From Elusimicrobia bacterium RIFOXYA2_FULL_47_53 (lineage in GTDB: Bacteria > Elusimicrobiota > Endomicrobiia > Endomicrobiales > XYA2-FULL-47-53), in NCBI GenBank assembly GCA_001800315.1, contig MGVE01000008.1, positions 254,977 through 318,976 on the forward strand: a DNA stretch of 64,000 nt, written 5' to 3'. Below, piece after piece: positions 63,601-64,000 of the stretch (position 1 is the first letter of the stretch; each line of letters starts with the position of its first letter). The position numbers were made by a program, and so were the translations under genes. Below the pieces are notes generated by a model, which worked only from the letters and a program-made list of their open reading frames with translations, had not been told where the DNA came from and did not search any database.

Positions 63601-63978
63601 GGCGAGTTAGACCAGACCGAAGGTTCCGTTTCACTGCGCACTAAACTGCTCGGAAGCTATTCCGTGCGCCTCGCCTCACGGGGCGACAAGTTCGCCGTCA
63701 CAGGCGTTGAACCTAAAATATTCTCGCCCGACGAAAGCAACACCATCATTTCAAAGGCAAGAATTTATATTGACAACCCTAACTACAGCGAGATCCGTTC
63801 CACCATCTTTGATATGGACGGCCGTGTCCTTCGCTCTTCACTGCCCCGCGAGCAGGAAACCGTGCTATACTGGGACGGCAGGGATTCCGATGACAGGATT
63901 GTCCCTTCCGGCGTTTACATATACCAGATTGAGGCTGACGGAAGGGCTGTTAACGGCACTATCGTCGTGGCAAGATAA
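51637..63978 (+). CDS. Giant secreted protein: three FN3/seven-FG-GAP modules, FN3 array, FlgD-like C-terminus
   Basis: The product is about 4113 residues from ATG 51637 (TTG 51616 is also in frame). Residues about 45-105 are translated dispersed repeats. A hydrophobic stretch ending FMAFSLAHAG (near codon 52036) looks like the export signal. Three modules follow, each FN3, seven FG-GAP/VCBS motifs (WGDYDNDGDLDLA type) and FN3. Then comes a long FN3 array to about 62950 and a beta-rich domain. A final FlgD-like segment (RSTIFDMDGRVLRS, YWDGRDSDDRIVPSGVYIYQ) resembles that of the IPT protein. It is a probable Ca-binding surface adhesin. The actual start codon is uncertain; ATG 52036 alone would lack a full signal peptide. 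Confidence 0.8.
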   Translation: MKNKSRLYYGAGTSDSPKLSAVFFYLINLFFKLLDGRSRGATQTIPSSQKCSVWDPEKPLDTSFRWYDDSKKPVIASPQGKAISSLTNRLLRRHTPRKDCKTTCHPFIAHIIKLIADNFRSLIPYPLALTTVFMAFSLAHAGPAVINTLTASTTCQYQIMLTWTAPDNGAGGACNSYLVKYSTTADIIDEASFTTASTYGHNWAPRTPGLVEKRFLTGLIPGVTHYFSIKGEFSSQYAVPSTTGTNGGITGPFSLYISTLTGFGSGTSLAWGDYDNDGDLDLVACGMINGVTTKNIIYRNDNGSLNNNGAGIPDTSGTSPAWGDYDNDGDLDLALTGQSSAIYRNDSGSFSNINAGLTGLENGPCAWGDYDNDGDLDLAYGGRDSLYTSRSYIYRNDSGTFSDINAVLSGSYYNGALAWGDYDNDGDLDLAVSGSNISRIYRNDSGSFNNIDAGLPALESSSVVWGDYDNDGDLDMAVSGSGISRIYRNDSGSFNNINAGLTGLYNNSLDWGDYDNDGDLDLAIAGIDGSSRVHTYLYRSDSGIFRNIYALAYYSGSVAFGDYDNDGDLDLAVSGYDIASVYRTHFYKSYYSLSNPNTAPSAPSSGFGSDFNSTTGILQLRWDYGSDTETIESKGLYYTVRIGTTTPMTDSNANKVSFKPATPFLGNYPHGYVVAASTQAGVIYKPRLTDTTYYWQVRTIDTSLKESAWSTEQSTYVPAGLFAIQDLAVTQDYQLKLSWVSPGNVSNYLVKYSSYANITSDEEFINAATYYQSWTPAAAGYGESKILTGLIPYVTYYFSIKWSADGSVYSPLSSTGSNMAIAAPYSIHSSTLTAVYDGSLAWGDYDNDGDLDLALTGSNSGGSPICYIYRNDSGNFNNINAGLTGVSGSSLAWGDYDNDGDLDLAAAGASSSRIYRNDSGVFNNISAALTTAYSGDLAWGDYDNDGDLDLALTGWTGSASISNIYRNDAGIFNNISAGIAPVYESSFSWGDYDNDGDLDLTISGYTSTYQAHIYRNDNGAFNNINAGLTGLMYTTSAWGDYDNDGDLDLAISGSDSGAGERAYIYRNDSGAFNNINAGLTGVAKSSLAWGDYDNDGDLDLAVSGTTDVYSSYGLSRVYRNDSGSFNNVGAGIANLYLSSLAWGDYDNDGDLDLAISGTTDGAATGAQIKIYTSFTNLSAPETTPLEPSDGFGADFNATTGVLQLRWDYGSDTDTPQKGLYYTVRVSTITPISDANSRMVAWRPATPFLGNYAHGYIIASSTQCGLNYHPKITNATYYWQVRTIDTSFNESAWSVEQSTYVPPSPSQILNLTAVTDYQLKLTWTAPNDTQSYLVKYSTSANITTEQEFFSAATYYHTWTPASPGAAESKVLTGLIPNATHYFSIRGIFGSTYGPLSNTAGNSAIARAFAIFGSTSILTAVQDGSLAWGDYDNDGDIDLACTGWSVSSGYITYVFRNDSGAFNNINAGLTGVYFSSLAWGDYDNDGDLDLALSGFDSAPRSYIYRNDAGAFVNINAGLTGVYLSALAWGDYDNDGDLDIVVTGRNSSAASTANIYRNDSGLFNNINASLTGVQNNSLAWGDYDNDGDLDIAILGGSPTSSYIYRNDSGAFNNINAGLANLHSGSLAWGDFDNDGDLDIAISGMDASSNRRCYVYRNTAGNFANIATLTGVRYSSLAWGDYDNDGDLDLALSGTTNDANSGALCYIYQNNSGSFSNINAGLSGFWASSLSWGDYDNDNDLDLAVCGRSSAGRVSVIYQNFYSVGHPNTAPTVPAGGFSSNLDLNTMKLTLNWDYGTDSETTIQKGLYYSVRASTETPVTDSNANLISWRPSTPFLGNYPHGYVVAASTQSGAVIVGKHEGSTYYWQVRTIDTSLKESAWSSEQFKYITPVKPGAVTCLAGIYWSSEDSIGLNWISPGDDGFSNNIDGGKFHIKYSSMSTDTWDAMPYSIAWATNTVPNTLRSRLITGLADSTSYYFLVKTQDELDGNWSELSNGATAFTLDTVVPGAITTLSSNFVSRDVTLSWVSPGDNGYLHDIESGGQYEISYSTVPNFATDTVTITFSTAIAPGFFQQSFITGLYGFTTYYFRIRTADEVPFWSALSNIATGYCPGTPIMTYPVFTQISSVTVTANWTHTGNILAQYLCEVSTMSNYSVAYASSGWLASTATSARFDPLGINTTYYFRVKSIDNIGSESPWLVLGGTSTYSVQVGAPSVNGYDDEIFETYILVSISSVGVQGTNPPWTEYAILNIETGGWLQGDGSTSTVVVWKTISDWETNYTNRHAGLNPYTAYSYRVRTRNNNLIETNISPIGSGMTPSGPPSGVVVAEDSHDKMTITWNPVGPATSYNVYYATATDGVWTSSFTGIVDTTYSDDFNGGVSTTTGVALTPLSTTQITIDWDTCAVIESATRYYKITTVSAGGESRKSATASGDSFITPIITAYNIYRDGAFLTTVSSDTLTHTDTGLLPNTSWAYQVAGYSSDSVEGPLSISTMAWTRAQTAPAPIISDVLTRYASFTVDTAENPQLTEYALALSSNNWADTKYLQNSAFLSSSIVWKTTASWHSVTTDTIKGLNSGTNYKIKIKARNYSGIEEAFGAETSFTTLLASAPVVSSVSTGTITFEFLPVNDRTDTEYAVALSTDNWATFKYLQLGGSTSVNSEMWQTTTAWNTSMSNLISGLYPNYNYLVKTRSRNSVLEADDRYGYAASTYTLANTPIAAAFSNLAPNVIRANWNANQNSPFTEYYAENLTKYTDSGWSTNLFWQELGLAANTSFYYQVRARNFDTVQTSTETLGWKYTYAHVPSTPTLTADYDIANEHFVDIAINSDANPDYTEYAIYGGNAGDGYGWLQGDGTVAIPGTPVWKTKAQWEIEGINRHNHLSPSTDYDYSVRARNVEGIETANGTSTHIITLPPKVTLAAVNEVSDDFLRLSWAPLSNTLHYIIYQSSASDGVFTQVSTTTLTLYDHDIDGGSPAGVPSITFSNVTNTSIQINWDIDFETLSPSATRYYQVSAVTTGGEGPKSDVKYNFVSPIVAGYRLYKFGSLLYTSPGLNTTSYINTPLLPNTSSVYEVSVISSDSLEGTKSSQYTKWSLANTPNAPSVSADWDAVNLYRCYITVNTNSNSSYTEYAVTIASGGTFADWWVGADGLISQTTYWSTNLIWLNKGLSGSTSYYYKVTAKNMEGAATVLSPQTLGRTPPIPGPGNTLTMTSRAPTYISWTWADPGPDESAFKVYSTTGGAVSPVLAADTTFWTETNISSNTLYSRFVKAVGPGPDFEESFPSNTTAYYTLMPNPSNVTFVSFTTTTIIVANSFAPPNISSASSGIYFYNTTSSTVSGWLQNNSWTSSNLGINKQYAFKLKLRNGNSIETPETSLFNKYTAAETPGAPTLFKPTDNGFQIIFKADNNPDYTTYSIKVSTLGDTDLFVQQGGTVAPSAFFQTKASWGVVTSSGLSAMTTYYVSINARNGDNDETPYSTVSTVRTWGFGPTLAGGYDPTLEYYITVTINQGDNTTDTKYAVLNIDNGLWLDGNGQTLPTAAYETKSWWDGVPFRNAHVSLNPAKLYSYRVFAQDPVSSNTVVSAQISIHTPPSNPLFNSVAEKNSDYLELKWSLPSVGETLPEFYNIYSAASSSGTLVFVSSTTELSFAHDIDGSVPEKVASLAPVVQSSTTVALSWGAVTLPSSSSTRYYRVKAGNDGGEGPQSTELSGFVTPTLKAYKLYRDNVLLVTLSSSTLSYTDSSLLPDTTYTYRVAALSTDDLEGSQSDAATILSFPRGIPLPDDVVGLKLVSSDGATASFSFSPVTKRVDGKDIGNQLKGYTVYRSNALAGPWTLIKFIPYGSAAEFSDAYAGALYYYRVKAQDTYNQESEGLMIVNSNSAIAIMSEDNNASLTFDDQSRSFLYGDTNTVGADIRIVLEKIEDNSNANIYCTYRLRAYNTSKREELTGEIVIPKTRLGPRLVLIYKTASNAAKLASRAQSTKELPAMYWNNTIKWVKVNGELDQTEGSVSLRTKLLGSYSVRLASRGDKFAVTGVEPKIFSPDESNTIISKARIYIDNPNYSEIRSTIFDMDGRVLRSSLPREQETVLYWDGRDSDDRIVPSGVYIYQIEADGRAVNGTIVVAR
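51774..51935. repeat. Dispersed repeats inside the 5' reading frame of the giant gene
   Basis: 51774-51840 is a GTCAT...ATGAC unit containing CAGTCTGGGATCCAG and CCACTGGATACCAGCTTCC. 51857-51935 is a CATTGCGAGCC...AGCAATCTCG/AGATTGCTTCG...CTCGCAAAGAC palindrome. 51998-52030 repeats the TTATCCCTTACCCC tract of 51415-51440. All are read through without a stop in the giant frame. Confidence 0.85.
52429..53400 (+). repeat. FG-GAP block 1 (seven copies)
   Basis: Seven units of about 120-165 bases encode a WGDYDNDGDLDL-type motif (D-x-D-x-D-G-x-x-D calcium loop), most followed by IYRNDSG(S/T)FNNINAGLTG. One copy has AFGDYD and one VWGDYD. Confidence 0.9.
54120..55150 (+). repeat. FG-GAP block 2 (seven copies)
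   Basis: Seven units with the same calcium-loop motif; the DNA around TGGGGCGATTACGACAACGA is almost identical from copy to copy. Confidence 0.9.
55880..56910 (+). repeat. FG-GAP block 3 (seven copies)
   Basis: Seven units; one has WGDFDNDGD and the last has YDNDNDLD, in which the G of the calcium loop is Asn. Confidence 0.9.
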
Positions 63979-64000
63979 CTTTGGTTAGTGATTCAGGGAT

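Overview
The window looks like a chromosome segment of a diderm, Gram-negative-type bacterium of moderate GC content, probably from a little-cultured phylum. Elusimicrobiota or a relative is my best guess. That guess rests on gene style only: PorV/PorQ-like outer-membrane proteins, very large IPT/TIG, FG-GAP and FN3 proteins with FlgD-like C-termini, Lol-type transporters and a TonB receptor. Many short palindromic dispersed repeats are also present. No rRNA, tRNA, CRISPR array, integrase or full-length transposase gene was seen.

Layout. (1) 1-15473 is a surface-polysaccharide locus on the + strand: polymerase/ligase, SAM methyltransferases, a CDP-alcohol phosphatidyltransferase-like protein, a Wzx flippase, an FkbM methyltransferase, GT4 enzymes including a GT4-GT9 fusion, a membrane PHP-like protein, a hexapeptide acyltransferase, WbqC, an ExeA-like ATPase, a LmbE deacetylase and a WecA-type initiating transferase. 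(2) 15476-18525 holds a beta-barrel protein, a PIN-PhoH ATPase and a PHP phosphoesterase. (3) 18649-25198 encodes a Lol/MacB-like ABC transporter, a LolA-like periplasmic protein and an outer-membrane barrel, interrupted by a 60-bp tandem array and a MITE-like element. (4) 25276-31053 holds a 15-domain IPT/TIG protein and a PorV-like protein. (5) 31057-40637 is a corrinoid salvage and uptake regulon: two cobalamin riboswitches flank cobA, cobU, cobT, cobS, a PgpA/CobZ-like phosphatase, btuF, a Dph6-like protein, btuC and btuD, followed by btuB. (6) 40638-51600 is a repeat-rich stretch carrying a flavin reductase, a minus-strand glycosyltransferase operon, a LarE-like protein, a PLP decarboxylase, a DksA-like protein and a prepilin peptidase. 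(7) 51573-63978 is one giant surface-protein gene behind a consensus promoter.

How the genes work together. The first locus has parts for building, exporting and polymerising an undecaprenyl-linked glycan. The minus-strand genes could supply polyprenyl-phosphate sugars and transfer them at the membrane. The Lol-like set probably moves lipoprotein or lipid to the outer membrane. The B12 regulon imports corrinoids, adenosylates them and attaches the lower ligand; no corrin-ring synthesis gene is present here, which suggests salvage. The two large secreted proteins end in FlgD-like domains and one sits beside a PorV homologue, suggesting type IX-like export.

Most unusual points: a giant protein with exactly 7+7+7 FG-GAP motifs (three predicted seven-bladed propellers); its 5' end made of translated dispersed repeats behind a TTGACA-N17-TATAAT promoter; a btuB riboswitch whose B12 box lies about 240 nt from its core because of an inverted-repeat insertion; repeats nested inside repeats; and a start codon (larE-like) lying in a repeat.
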